DNA of 17,894 nt from an uncultured Clostridium sp. (GCA_900553695.1 USEM01000024.1:1-17894), one strand, 5' to 3'. Counted from the first letter of the stretch, positions 6,417 through 14,767 are shown. Numbers and translations are program-made. Notes: generated by a model from the sequence alone, not told the origin.

Positions 6417-7597
6417 CTACTCCTCGCCATATTCGTTGTTGCACATATTTTTTCTTGTCATTTCAAGTAAGTTAAGTTTTGTAAATCCTGCAACTTGAAT
6501 TTTTGCTCTATCTTTCTTTAATTCTTCTTTTAAAAGTCTTTCTATTCCTTCTATATTTTCTTCCTTGTGCATATCTATATAATCTATTATAATTATTCCA
6601 CCAATATCTCTTAAACGTAATTGCTTTGCAATTTCTATTGTAGCTTCTTGGTTAACTTTATATATTGTTTCTTCTAAGTCTTTTTTACCTGTATATTTTC
6701 CTGTATTTACATCTATTGCTGTTAAGGCTTCTGTTCTATCTATTGTTATAAACCCTCCACATTTAAGCCATAATTTTCTGTTTTCCATTTTTTTTACTTG
6801 ATTTTCTAGTGAATACATATTAAATAAGTTTTCTTCCTTTAATTCAACTTTTATATTCTTGGTATTTACAAGTAGCTTTTGGACTTCTTCAAATATTGTT
6901 TTATCATTTACAATTATTTTTTTCAATCCTCTATCTAAAATATCTATTACTGTCCTTCTAATTAACGCCATATTATCATATACAAGTACTGGTGCAGTTT
7001 TTGCTGTATCTATTTTTTTCTTTATTTCTGCCCATTTTTCAAGTAAATCTTTAATATCATTTTTAATGTCCTCCTCTGTTGCATTTTCACTTGATGTTCT
7101 TAGTATTGCTCCCGTGTTTTTAGGTAAACAACTTTTTGCTATTCCGAATTAGTTCATTTCTTCTGTCTTCATTTTCAATTTTTTGTGATACTGTTACAAT
7201 TTCAGTGTCTGGCATTAAAACAACAAATCTTCCTGAAATATTTATATGTGTACTAACCTTTGCACCTTTGTTTGCTGTACCATCTTTTTTTATTTGTATT
7301 AGTATTTTATTGCCTTGTTTTAAAATACTTTCTATTGGTTTTAATTCAATGTTAGATTTTGTTATATCTACTTTTGGTAATACATCTTGAGCTTTAATTA
7401 GGCTGTGTCTTGTTTCTCCAATATCAATAAATGCAGAACCGCATACCTTTTAAAACATTTACAACTCGTCCTAGATAAATATTTCCTTCTAGTCTTTTTT
7501 GGTTTTCATGTTCTTCATGTTTTTCTACTAATATTCCGTTTTCTACTAACATTATTGTTTTTAAATTATCTTGTTTGTTTATAAGTAATTCTAACAT
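6417..7597 (-). pseudogene. rng: Ribonuclease G/E family protein, interrupted by two frameshifts
   Basis: RNase G/E family enzymes are single-strand endoribonucleases in mRNA decay and rRNA processing. Translation starts at 7597 (MLELLINKQ, after AAAGGA) and runs 52 codons. One extra base at 7441 then shifts the frame. The next 98 codons (7440-7147) continue the family sequence with GSAFIDIG, the S1-like fold and SQKIEN. A second extra base at 7146 shifts the frame again. The last 242 codons (from 7145: GIAKSCLPKNTGAI) hold the catalytic part, with CGGFITIDRTEALTAIDVNTG and RLRDIGGIIIIDYIDM, including the metal-binding aspartates. Removing both bases gives about 392 residues without other damage. 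The C-terminus ends just after EMTRK and lacks the CPxC zinc-link of E. coli RNase E. Intact motifs on both sides suggest either a very recent inactivation or errors in the sequence. It lies between pth (26-base gap) and rimO (2-base gap). Confidence 0.85.
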
Positions 7598-7623
7598 TAT
7601 TGTTTTCCTTTCATATTTTAAAG

Positions 7624-8187
7624 TTATTTTGCATTATACACATTCATTGCTTTGTCTATGCCATTTTTTAATATATCCAAAACTGCTTCAGCAGCCTTGT
7701 TTACGCCCTCTTCTAAAATTGGTTTTTCTTCCTCTGGAATTGGTCCTATAACATAATCTATCATTGTATCTTTATATACTGGGGCACCTATTCCAACTCT
7801 TATTCTTGTAAAGTCTTCTGTTTGCAAAAAATGCACAACAGATTTCATTCCATTATGAGTTCCTGGGCCTCCTTTTTTTCTTATCCTGATTGTACCTGGT
7901 TCTAGGTCTATATCGTCATATACTACTATTATGTTTTCACTTGGAATTTTATAGAAGTTTTTAAATTCTATAACACATTCTCCACTTGAATTCATATAAG
8001 TTTGTGGCTTTAATAAAATTACCTTCTCTCCATTTATATGTTCTACTGTGTATAGTCCATTAAATTTAGACTGTGAAATTTTAATATCACAGTCTTTTGC
8101 TATTTTATTTATAACATTAAATCCCATGTTGTGTCTTGTATTACTATATTCCTTTTCTGGATTTCCTAGTCCTACTATTAGGTACAT
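7624..8187 (-). CDS. pth: Peptidyl-tRNA hydrolase
   Basis: Pth releases peptides from peptidyl-tRNAs that drop off the ribosome, recycling tRNA. The 187 residues match the bacterial Pth family from end to end: LIVGLGNP (3-10), the catalytic His19 in TRHNMGF, Asn66 in YMNSSG, Asp91 in YDDIDL, and Asn112 in GTHNG. It starts right after the stop codon of the glycosyltransferase gene (TAAATG), with its AAAGGAGA binding site inside the end of that gene. This shows tight co-transcription and probably translational coupling. The rng start follows 26 bases after its stop. Confidence 0.96.
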   Translation of the reverse strand: MYLIVGLGNPEKEYSNTRHNMGFNVINKIAKDCDIKISQSKFNGLYTVEHINGEKVILLKPQTYMNSSGECVIEFKNFYKIPSENIIVVYDDIDLEPGTIRIRKKGGPGTHNGMKSVVHFLQTEDFTRIRVGIGAPVYKDTMIDYVIGPIPEEEKPILEEGVNKAAEAVLDILKNGIDKAMNVYNAK

Positions 8188-9039
8188 TTATTTGTCTCCT
8201 TTAAATTTATAATTTCGTTTTGGAAATACAGGTGTTCCTCCACCTTCTCTTAAGCATTTTAGTATTGCTTCAACCCTGATTGGTAAGCTTTCTGTCTCGT
8301 TTTCTATAAAGCTTAGTAAATATGGTTTATATTCATCTGGTGTTATATCATATAAGTCCATTAAGTATGCAAGCATTCTATACATATCTGAGCATCTTCT
8401 TATTGATGGTGTAGACATTATGCTTCCTTTTCTATTTCTGTAATACTTAAATGTAGGGAATTCTCCATATTTATGTGTTTTTGCAAGTATTGTTGCTGTT
8501 GTTGAATACACCATATCTTCATAATAAATATTCTCTTTGAATTTTATATTATTTTCAATTAGAAACTCTCTTCTCCAACATTTACTTGGCACTGAGAAAT
8601 TTGCATCACAAGTAAGTCTCGCTTCCTTAGTAGAGTTTTCTGCTGTTGAAAGATGTGTTTTGTTAAAACCTCCTACATCTTTAAAGCCTAGGTAAACGAT
8701 ATCTGGTTTATCTTCTCCTATTAAATCATTTATTTTTTGAAGTGTTGTTTCTTCGTATAGAGCATCATCACCATCTAGGTGAACTATATATTCACCTGTT
8801 GCTCTTTCAATTCCTATATTTCTTACTGCACCTAGCCCACGATTTTTTTCATTACATATAACCGTTATTCTTGGATCGTCATATTTTTTAATTTTTTCTA
8901 ATGTACTATCTTTTGACGCATCATTTATTATAATTAATTCATAATTTGTATATGTTTGCTCTAGTATGCTATTTATAGCTCTTTCTATGTAGTTTTCAAT
9001 GTTGTAGGCACTTACTATAACACTAAATCTTTTTTCCAT
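8188..9039 (-). CDS. Family 2 (GT-A) glycosyltransferase
   Basis: The protein probably transfers a sugar from a nucleotide-sugar donor to a cell-surface glycan or lipid acceptor; donor and acceptor cannot be named. It has 283 residues. The N-terminal GT-A fold is clear: FSVIVSAYN (5-13), IIINDASKDST (36-46), GLGAVRNIGI (68-77) and the metal-binding HLDGDD (87-92). No transmembrane segment is evident, so it is likely cytoplasmic or peripheral. The C-terminal half is less conserved. An AAAGGGG site precedes the ATG. It is odd in position, as a cell-envelope gene packed directly against housekeeping genes (pth, rng, rimO), with rpiB 53 bases upstream. I see no clear promoter of its own, so it is probably read from the rpiB promoter. 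Confidence 0.88.
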   Translation of the reverse strand: MEKRFSVIVSAYNIENYIERAINSILEQTYTNYELIIINDASKDSTLEKIKKYDDPRITVICNEKNRGLGAVRNIGIERATGEYIVHLDGDDALYEETTLQKINDLIGEDKPDIVYLGFKDVGGFNKTHLSTAENSTKEARLTCDANFSVPSKCWRREFLIENNIKFKENIYYEDMVYSTTATILAKTHKYGEFPTFKYYRNRKGSIMSTPSIRRCSDMYRMLAYLMDLYDITPDEYKPYLLSFIENETESLPIRVEAILKCLREGGGTPVFPKRNYKFKGDK

Positions 9040-9092
9040 TTTGTAACCCCTTTCTTTAGGTTTGCAAAAAATATTATTAATTTAAGTTAAAA

Positions 9093-9539
9093 TTATTTCA
9101 TGTTTTCTTTTTCTATTTCTTCTATAATTTCCATTCTTTCTTGATATCTTCCACCAAGTACTTCTGTTCCTAACCATCCACGTATTATGTTGATGGCTTC
9201 ATCTAGTGTTACAAATTCTGCAGGTATTGCAAGTACATTTGCATTATAGTGTGCTTTTGCTCTTTTTGCTCCGTCGCTATTAAAACAATCTACACTTCTT
9301 ATACCTTTGAATTTATTAGCAATCATTGCCATTCCAAAGCCGCTTCCAGAAATGAAAATGCCTAAGTCGCATTTTTTATTCTGGATACATTTACATGCTT
9401 CTTTTATTGCTTCAGGGTCATCAAGTATTTCTTCATTATATGTTCCAAAATCTTTATGTGCTATTTCTTTTTCCTCTAAATATTTTAATATTTCTTCTTT
9501 TAATTTATATCCACTACAATTACATACAACTGCTATCAT
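9093..9539 (-). CDS. RpiB/LacA/LacB family sugar-phosphate isomerase, atypical active site
   Basis: The family interconverts aldose and ketose phosphates, for example ribose-5-phosphate and ribulose-5-phosphate in RpiB. Length (148 residues) and overall sequence fit, with DFGTY (30-34), the phosphate-loop-like SGSGFGMAMIANK (64-76), GIRSVDC (79-85), HYNANVLAIPA (97-107) and the C-terminal GGRYQER (129-135). Two usual active-site features differ. The N-terminal SDHAGF motif reads NCSGY (7-11), losing the Asp-His pair. The catalytic Cys of CGTG is Ser64, a change also known in mycobacterial RpiB. His97 is kept. The protein may therefore use a different substrate or have lost activity, so I leave the symbol blank. 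An AAAGGGGG site precedes the start, and an extended -10 promoter lies at 9572-9600. Confidence 0.8.
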   Translation of the reverse strand: MIAVVCNCSGYKLKEEILKYLEEKEIAHKDFGTYNEEILDDPEAIKEACKCIQNKKCDLGIFISGSGFGMAMIANKFKGIRSVDCFNSDGAKRAKAHYNANVLAIPAEFVTLDEAINIIRGWLGTEVLGGRYQERMEIIEEIEKENMK

Positions 9540-9571
9540 AATAATTCCCCCTTTTTAATACCATTTTAGTA

Positions 9572-9600
9572 ATTATAACATATTTTGCAAAAATTGTAAA
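9572..9600 (-). promoter_or_regulatory. Promoter of the rpiB-like/GT2/pth/rng/rimO unit
   Basis: On the minus strand, -35 TTTACA (9595-9600), a 17-base spacer and a perfect -10 TATAAT (9572-9577) preceded by TGT (extended -10). The expected start is near 9565, about 25 bases before the ATG. It is the last convincing promoter before the five-gene run that ends at the rimO terminator. Confidence 0.75.
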
Positions 9601-9653
9601 TTTTTGGTTCTTTATGTAGTAATACGTTAATCATATTAAAAAGGTTTCAGTTC

Positions 9654-11084
9654 TTATAAATTTCTTGCCATTTGTATTCCTGAGCATGATGCCATCATTA
9701 AGCCACGTGTCATTCCTCCACCATCACCTATTGAATATAGCCCTTTAATGTTTGTTTCGAATTGTTTATCTATTACAACTTTATTGCTGTAGAATTTTAT
9801 TTCTGGTGCATATAGTAAGTTATCTGGTGCACCAAAGCCTTCAACTATTTTATCTATTGCTCTTATGAATTCTAATATACTTACCATTGTTCTATATCCT
9901 AGAGCAAATGTTATATCTCCAGCTACTGCTGATTTTAATGTTGGAACAACTGTGTTTCTTTCTAGTTCGTAGTCCCATGTTCTTTTTCCTCTATATATAT
10001 CGCCTAATCTTTGAACTACTATATTTCCAGCACCTAAGTCATTTAAGTTTTGTGCAACATTACGTCCATATTCTATTGGACGTTTAAATGGACTTGTAAA
10101 GTGATGTGATACAAGTATTGCAAGGTTTGTATTTGTGCTTTTTCTTTCCTTATAAGAATGTCCGTTTACAAGAGTTAGGTTATTATCATAAACTTCTGCT
10201 GAAACAAAGCCACTTGGGTTTTGGCAGAATGTTCTTACTTTATCTCTAAATGGTCCTACTCTACCTGTAAATTTAGCTTCATACATGTATTTGTTAACAT
10301 CTTTCATTATTTCATCTGGTAACTCATATCTAACACCAATATCAACAATACCTGTTTCTGTTGCAATATTATGTTTGTTTGCCATATCTACTAACCAGTT
10401 TGCACCTTTTCTACCAACTGCAAGTACAACTTTATCAGCTAATATTTCTTGTGTTTCATGGTCTTCATCATCAACATATTTTGCTTCTTTAACTCTTACA
10501 CCTTTAATTTCTCCATTTTCAACAATTAAGTCTGCAACTGTTGTTTGGAACATCATTTCTATGCCATTATTCTCAATATATTTTTCTAATCTTCCATATA
10601 CTTCATGGCTTTTTTCCGTTCCTAAATGTCTTATTGGTATATTTATCAGTCTTATTCCTTCTTTATGTGCTCTATCATTTATCTTTGCAATTTCTTCTTT
10701 ATATTCTGTTCCTTCTAGGTGTTTGTCTGCACCGAAGTCTAGATAGATTTTATCTGTATAGTCTATTAAACTTTTAGTTTCTGGAACTCCAATTATTTTA
10801 TGTATGTTTCCTCCAACATGTATTTCATCATCTTCTGGGTTATATAAAGATAATTTTCCATCTGAAAATGCTCCTGCTCCTGAAAAGCCATTTGTTATGT
10901 TACACATTGGTTTACAGTGAATACATTTTTTTGTTTTTTCAATTGGACAATATCTTTCTTCTACACGTTTCCCTTGGTCTATTAAAAGTACCTTTTTGAA
11001 TTTGTTTAATTTTATTAATTCATAGGCACAAAAAATAGAGCTAGGTCCCATTCCAACTACTATTACATCATATTTATTAGGCAT
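9654..11084 (-). CDS. FAD-dependent oxidoreductase (uncharacterised COG2509-like dehydrogenase)
   Basis: This is a 476-residue flavoprotein of a family that is widespread in anaerobes, with no assigned substrate that I know of. The N-terminal Rossmann motif VIVVGMGPSS (7-16) binds FAD. A cysteine cluster follows (C46, C54, C57, C61), then GFSGAGAFSDGKL (67-79), typical of this family. A second dinucleotide-binding stretch is near VVLAVGRKGANW. The C-terminus has GLYSIGDGGGMTRGLMMASCSG, the usual second FAD-contact segment. The cysteines might bind an iron-sulfur cluster or a metal, but that is inference. No membrane segment is seen. Its ribosome binding site AAAGGAG lies inside a hairpin arm at 11090-11128, and it has its own promoter in the same element. 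No clear terminator is visible between its stop and the rpiB promoter. Confidence 0.85.
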   Translation of the reverse strand: MPNKYDVIVVGMGPSSIFCAYELIKLNKFKKVLLIDQGKRVEERYCPIEKTKKCIHCKPMCNITNGFSGAGAFSDGKLSLYNPEDDEIHVGGNIHKIIGVPETKSLIDYTDKIYLDFGADKHLEGTEYKEEIAKINDRAHKEGIRLINIPIRHLGTEKSHEVYGRLEKYIENNGIEMMFQTTVADLIVENGEIKGVRVKEAKYVDDEDHETQEILADKVVLAVGRKGANWLVDMANKHNIATETGIVDIGVRYELPDEIMKDVNKYMYEAKFTGRVGPFRDKVRTFCQNPSGFVSAEVYDNNLTLVNGHSYKERKSTNTNLAILVSHHFTSPFKRPIEYGRNVAQNLNDLGAGNIVVQRLGDIYRGKRTWDYELERNTVVPTLKSAVAGDITFALGYRTMVSILEFIRAIDKIVEGFGAPDNLLYAPEIKFYSNKVVIDKQFETNIKGLYSIGDGGGMTRGLMMASCSGIQMARNL

Positions 11085-11128
11085 AAAAAACCACTCCTTT
11101 AACTATAAAATTATATCATAGGAGTGGT
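11085..11128 (-). terminator. Hairpin that may terminate upstream readthrough and mask the RBS
   Basis: A perfect 9-bp inverted repeat, ACCACTCCT (11090-11098) with AGGAGTGGT (11120-11128), has a 21-base loop. On the minus strand it is followed by T6 and directly by the ATG of the oxidoreductase gene. The 3' arm holds the AAGGAG ribosome binding site. Readthrough RNA from the PstS-like gene would form it, and either terminate or have its start site hidden. Confidence 0.6.
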
Positions 11129-11138
11129 AATTTTGCAA
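11110..11138 (-). promoter_or_regulatory. Promoter of the FAD oxidoreductase, embedded in the hairpin
   Basis: On the minus strand, -35 TTGCAA (11133-11138) and a perfect -10 TATAAT (11110-11115) with TGA before it (extended -10) are spaced 17 bases. The -10 lies in the hairpin loop, so transcripts starting here (near 11104) lack the 5' arm and keep the ribosome binding site open. Confidence 0.65.
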
Positions 11139-11165
11139 CATTTTAATTATTTATTTTTCTTGTTT

Positions 11166-13298
11166 CTATACTGTCTCATCAATTTCATCTCGCCAGGTTT
11201 CCAAGGTTTCTACTGGTACTATTTGCATTGTATCTAGGTCAAATACTGTTATAGAATTATATATTAAGCCCATTCCCAATTGGCAGTATATTTCTAGGTA
11301 CTTGTTTCCATACATTTCAATTCCTACTGTGATTTCCTTTGAGTCACCTGCATATGAGCCGAAAAACTCTTTTTCATTAGGATACTCTTCAAAGTATTTA
11401 TTTATAAATTCTTCTGTTTTTTTATTGTCTATATAGTTATTATCTATATATGAATTAATTGTTTCATTTAAAGCAGTATTTTTGGTGTTTAGGTATGATA
11501 TGTAATATACCATATTGTCTATTTTCTTTTCTTGTAATTCTTGCTCCGTCCATTTTAGTTGTACACTTCTTGTTATTTTTACATTATCATCAAATATACC
11601 TTTCATATCACGTGCTTCATATATTACTGATAGGTTATCTAGGTATGTGTCTATATCAAATGTTACCCCTTCTGCGAAGTATGGGTTATATTTTGTAAAG
11701 TCTATTGTGTCTATTCCATAAAGACTTATATCATTTGGCACAGATGCAAAAGTTCTTTTTGTTTTTATTGGCTCCATTACAAGTTCAATGTCTTTTGGTA
11801 TTCTTTCTTCTATTTGCTTGTTTATTTCTTTTATAAAGTCTACGTCTTTATAATATAAATCGCTCAATTCTAGCTCTTTTCCTGTATATAGGTCATATAC
11901 TTTGCTGTATCCATCATAAGTATAATTTTCGCCTTTTTGAATTTGATATTCATATTGTAATACTACCTTTACACTTAAGTAACCATTTACACACTTAGCA
12001 TTTACTACTACTCCATTTGAGGTAAATGCCTCTGAATATCCATATGTATTTTGTTTGCGTAATAATTCAACATATTTATCACATTCTGGTTTTTTTGACT
12101 CTAATTTTTCTTTAGACTCTGTAATAAAGTTGTTTATTTTTTCTTGTAATTCTTTATCTTTTAAGCTTACTAATTTATCATCTTGCATAATTCCTGAGTA
12201 GTTGTTCCATTGATCACTCTCTATAGATACTGTGTAATAATAGTCATCTGCTTTAGTTTTTGTTCTTTCTTTTCCTGTTCCAAGTTTTGTATATGGTGTT
12301 ATCTTCTCTTCTGTAATTTGAACATTTTTTACTGGTATGTAGCCTGCATTTACCATTGCAACTTGCCCATCATAAGTTAATATCCATTCTGTTAGTTCAT
12401 CTACTGTAGTTGTTGCTTCTTTTGCTTTATCATATATAGCATAGTTGTAGTTTAAAAGTGGATATTCTCTTGATGCCATTGTAGCTTTTGTTGGTTCTAC
12501 ACCATCAACTTTTATAAACTTAATTTCATTACCATTTCCATACATATCAGCTGCATAAGCATATACTGAATAGCCTATTGCATTTTCTGCATTATCATAA
12601 TTTGCTACTGCGTCCATTAAGCCAACCATTGAAGCTGGTACAAATGTTGTTTTTGGTTTCATTAAGTTAGAGTCCTTCATGAATTCATTCATGTAATTTT
12701 GGCTTCCAGATGTTTTGTTTCTTTGGTAAGCAATTATTTCTGCGTCATTTCCTCCAACTTCTTTCCAGTTTGTTATTTTTCCTGAATAGATGTCTTTTAT
12801 TTGCTGTTGCGATAATGTATCAACTGGGTTCTTTGCATTTACAACAAATACGAAACCTTCATATACAATTGGTTTTTCTACAAGCTCAAGTCCTGCATCA
12901 ACTGCTTGCTGGCGTTGTTGTTCTGATATTGGTGTACTAAATATTACATCGCATTTTCCTTGTAATAAATTATCAAATGAACCATATGTGGTTGAATGAA
13001 CTACTCCTGCTTCTGCGTTTTCTTGTGATATATCAAATAGTTTTGCTATTATTCCTGCCTCTAATGGTATTGTTGAAGTTGAACCATCCATTTTAGGTAA
13101 ATTGCCTTTTAAAATGTTTGCAAGCTCATTTGTTCTTTTTATCTCTGCTTCAGTTGGTGTGTAATATTCTATCTTTGTCTGTTTTTCCTTAGGCTTATAT
13201 ATTTTAAGATATTTTATTAAAAAATATGTTCCATAAAGTGCAAGTAAAATTGTTAGTGTTAATAATGTAATTAGAAGTACTTTTGTTCCTTTTTTCAT
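11166..13298 (-). CDS. Membrane-anchored PstS-like phosphate-binding protein with long C-terminal extension
   Basis: The protein is probably displayed outside the membrane and may bind phosphate or a similar anion. Residues 7-29 form one hydrophobic segment without a lipobox cysteine, so it looks like a signal anchor. Residues ~55-325 match the PstS-like periplasmic-binding fold: DGSTSTIPL (71-79), YEGFVFVVNAKNPVDTLS, the typical IYSGKITNWKEVGG, and the TSGSQNYMNEFM anion-loop region. Residues ~345-710 are an extra domain rich in K, E, Y and N. Its SVKVVLQYEYQ and YDLYTGKELELSDLY phrases recall the DUF3298/RsiV-type extracellular domain, which is a tentative match. PstS alone is usually 270-400 residues, so 710 is a clear fusion. 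No pstC, pstA, pstB or phoU lies nearby, so sensing or cell-wall roles are as likely as transport. The start has AAAGGAGA. Its promoter is not clear, and part of its expression may be readthrough from acpP. Confidence 0.8.
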   Translation of the reverse strand: MKKGTKVLLITLLTLTILLALYGTYFLIKYLKIYKPKEKQTKIEYYTPTEAEIKRTNELANILKGNLPKMDGSTSTIPLEAGIIAKLFDISQENAEAGVVHSTTYGSFDNLLQGKCDVIFSTPISEQQRQQAVDAGLELVEKPIVYEGFVFVVNAKNPVDTLSQQQIKDIYSGKITNWKEVGGNDAEIIAYQRNKTSGSQNYMNEFMKDSNLMKPKTTFVPASMVGLMDAVANYDNAENAIGYSVYAYAADMYGNGNEIKFIKVDGVEPTKATMASREYPLLNYNYAIYDKAKEATTTVDELTEWILTYDGQVAMVNAGYIPVKNVQITEEKITPYTKLGTGKERTKTKADDYYYTVSIESDQWNNYSGIMQDDKLVSLKDKELQEKINNFITESKEKLESKKPECDKYVELLRKQNTYGYSEAFTSNGVVVNAKCVNGYLSVKVVLQYEYQIQKGENYTYDGYSKVYDLYTGKELELSDLYYKDVDFIKEINKQIEERIPKDIELVMEPIKTKRTFASVPNDISLYGIDTIDFTKYNPYFAEGVTFDIDTYLDNLSVIYEARDMKGIFDDNVKITRSVQLKWTEQELQEKKIDNMVYYISYLNTKNTALNETINSYIDNNYIDNKKTEEFINKYFEEYPNEKEFFGSYAGDSKEITVGIEMYGNKYLEIYCQLGMGLIYNSITVFDLDTMQIVPVETLETWRDEIDETV

Positions 13299-13325
13299 AA
13301 TTATTGTCTCCTTTGATTAGTATTT

Positions 13326-13358
13326 AAAAAAGAGGATATCTTGTTTGACATCCTCCTG
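13326..13358 (-). terminator. Terminator of acpP
   Basis: A 9-bp stem with one G-U pair (13332-13340 with about 13347-13355) encloses a 6-base loop. On the minus strand it is followed by six T residues. It lies 15 bases beyond the acpP stop codon and only about 30 bases before the PstS-like gene. Confidence 0.75.
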
Positions 13359-13369
13359 TATATTTTTAA

Positions 13370-13609
13370 TTAAACATTGTCCTTAATATATTCTACAACG
13401 TCTCCTACTGTTACAACTTTTTCAGCATCACTATCTGGAATTTCTAAGTCAAATTCTTCTTCTAGTGCCATTATTAATTCAACTATATCTAAAGAATCTG
13501 CTCCTAAATCATCTATAAAAGATGCTTCCATTGTAATTGATGATTCTGTAACACCTAATTGTTCTATTATTATTTCTTTAACTTTGTCAAAAATTTCTTC
13601 TGAACTCAT
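13370..13609 (-). CDS. acpP: Acyl carrier protein
   Basis: ACP carries growing fatty-acyl chains as thioesters on a 4'-phosphopantetheine arm in type II fatty acid synthesis. The 79-residue acidic protein has the canonical DDLGADSLDIVELIM motif, with Ser39 as the attachment site, and the usual four-helix pattern. The start follows an AAGGGGG site. It lies 80 bases downstream of plsX, whose substrate is acyl-ACP, so the pairing makes sense functionally. A possible promoter lies in the gap and a terminator follows. Confidence 0.97.
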   Translation of the reverse strand: MSSEEIFDKVKEIIIEQLGVTESSITMEASFIDDLGADSLDIVELIMALEEEFDLEIPDSDAEKVVTVGDVVEYIKDNV

Positions 13610-13654
13610 TAGTTTACACCCCCTTTTAATTTTGCTATAACATTCATCTATATT

Positions 13655-13683
13655 AAGATATTATATCAATTCAAAAATGTCAA
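13655..13683 (-). promoter_or_regulatory. Possible promoter of acpP
   Basis: On the minus strand, a perfect -35 TTGACA (13678-13683) lies just past the plsX stop codon, and TATCTT (13655-13660) follows at 17 bases. A better -10, TATAAT (13660-13665), overlaps but is only 12 bases away. An internal promoter would let acpP be made in excess of plsX. Confidence 0.4.
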
Positions 13684-13689
13684 TAGTTT

Positions 13690-14712
13690 TTATTGATTTT
13701 TTTCAAATTCTTTTTTTATGATTTCAACAGTTCCGCTTTTTGCAAAGTTTTCAGCCTGTTTTATTGTGTAATAAAATAATTTTTCATCACTACTTCCATG
13801 AGCTTTTACAACTGGTTTTTGAACACCTAAAAATAATGCTCCACCATACTCTTTGTAGTCCATTGTTTTGCTAAATCTTTTAATTGAAGGCATTGCTGGT
13901 AATGCACAAAGCATAGTTCCTATATTCTTTTTTAGACTTTCTGTTAAGCTTCTTTTTACTAATTTTCCAAAACCTTCAACAGTTTTTAGAAATACATTTC
14001 CTGTAAAACCATCTGTAACAACTGCATCAATTTTACCTGAGAAAACATCACGACCTTCAATATTTCCAACAAAGTTGATTCCATGTTCCTCTGCTTCTTG
14101 TTTTAGTAATTGGTAACTTTCTTTCATTAATTCATTACCTTTAGTTTCTTCTGTCCCAATGTTTAGAAGTCCTATTGCAGGTTTTTCTATGTTATATATT
14201 TTCTTTAAATACACATTTGCCATTTGTGCGAATTGTAAAAGGTTTGTTGGTTTGCAATTAGTGTTTGCTCCAGCATCTACAAGCATTACCCCTTTTTTAT
14301 ATGATGGAAGCATTGGTGCCATTGCTGGTCTATCAACCCCTTTTATTCTTCCAACTAGTAAAGTTGCTCCTGTAAGTAATGCTCCAGAGTTTCCTGCTGA
14401 AACAAATACGTCTCCTTCGCCTTCTTTTAATAATTTAAAACCAACTACCATTGAAGAATCTTTTTTGTGTTTTATCGCTTGTGTTGGTATGTCTTCCATT
14501 GTTATTTCTTCAGTTGTATTATGTATTATTATTCTATCAGATATTTCTTTTATAGTATCTTTTCCATATAGTTCTTTTACTTTTTTATTTATTTTTTCTT
14601 CATTTCCAACTAAAATAATTTCTGAGTTAATTTCTTTTATAGCTTTTACTGCACCTCTTATTGTTGCCTCTGGTGCATTATCTCCGCCCATTGCATCTAA
14701 AATGATTTTCAT
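13690..14712 (-). CDS. plsX: Phosphate acyltransferase PlsX
   Basis: PlsX converts acyl-ACP and phosphate into acyl-phosphate, the donor for PlsY in the first step of phospholipid synthesis. It is a peripheral membrane enzyme. The 340-residue length is typical. The start MKIILDAMGGDNAPEA is the family signature, followed by VFVSAGNSGALLTGATLLVGRI, MLVDAGANTNCKP and VVTDGFTGNVFLKTVEG, all characteristic. An AAAGGAG site precedes the ATG, with a small AGGC/GCCT hairpin (14730-14741) just upstream in the leader. It has its own promoter at 14768-14796. No FapR-like operator (TTAGTACC type) is seen near it. acpP follows. Confidence 0.96.
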   Translation of the reverse strand: MKIILDAMGGDNAPEATIRGAVKAIKEINSEIILVGNEEKINKKVKELYGKDTIKEISDRIIIHNTTEEITMEDIPTQAIKHKKDSSMVVGFKLLKEGEGDVFVSAGNSGALLTGATLLVGRIKGVDRPAMAPMLPSYKKGVMLVDAGANTNCKPTNLLQFAQMANVYLKKIYNIEKPAIGLLNIGTEETKGNELMKESYQLLKQEAEEHGINFVGNIEGRDVFSGKIDAVVTDGFTGNVFLKTVEGFGKLVKRSLTESLKKNIGTMLCALPAMPSIKRFSKTMDYKEYGGALFLGVQKPVVKAHGSSDEKLFYYTIKQAENFAKSGTVEIIKKEFEKNQ

Positions 14713-14767
14713 AAGACACTCCTTTTGTTAGGCTTTTGCCTTCCATTTAGTTTTTTTCGATGCTACT

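Noticed and set aside
6415..6444. An upstream start for rimO
   Set aside because: It would overlap rng and add ten residues before the conserved MKVGFISLGC start. The GAGGAG site favours 6414.
13660..13683. A TTGACA/TATAAT promoter pair for acpP using the perfect -10
   Set aside because: The spacer is only 12 bases, too short for sigma-A. The weaker TATCTT at 17 bases was kept instead, with low confidence.
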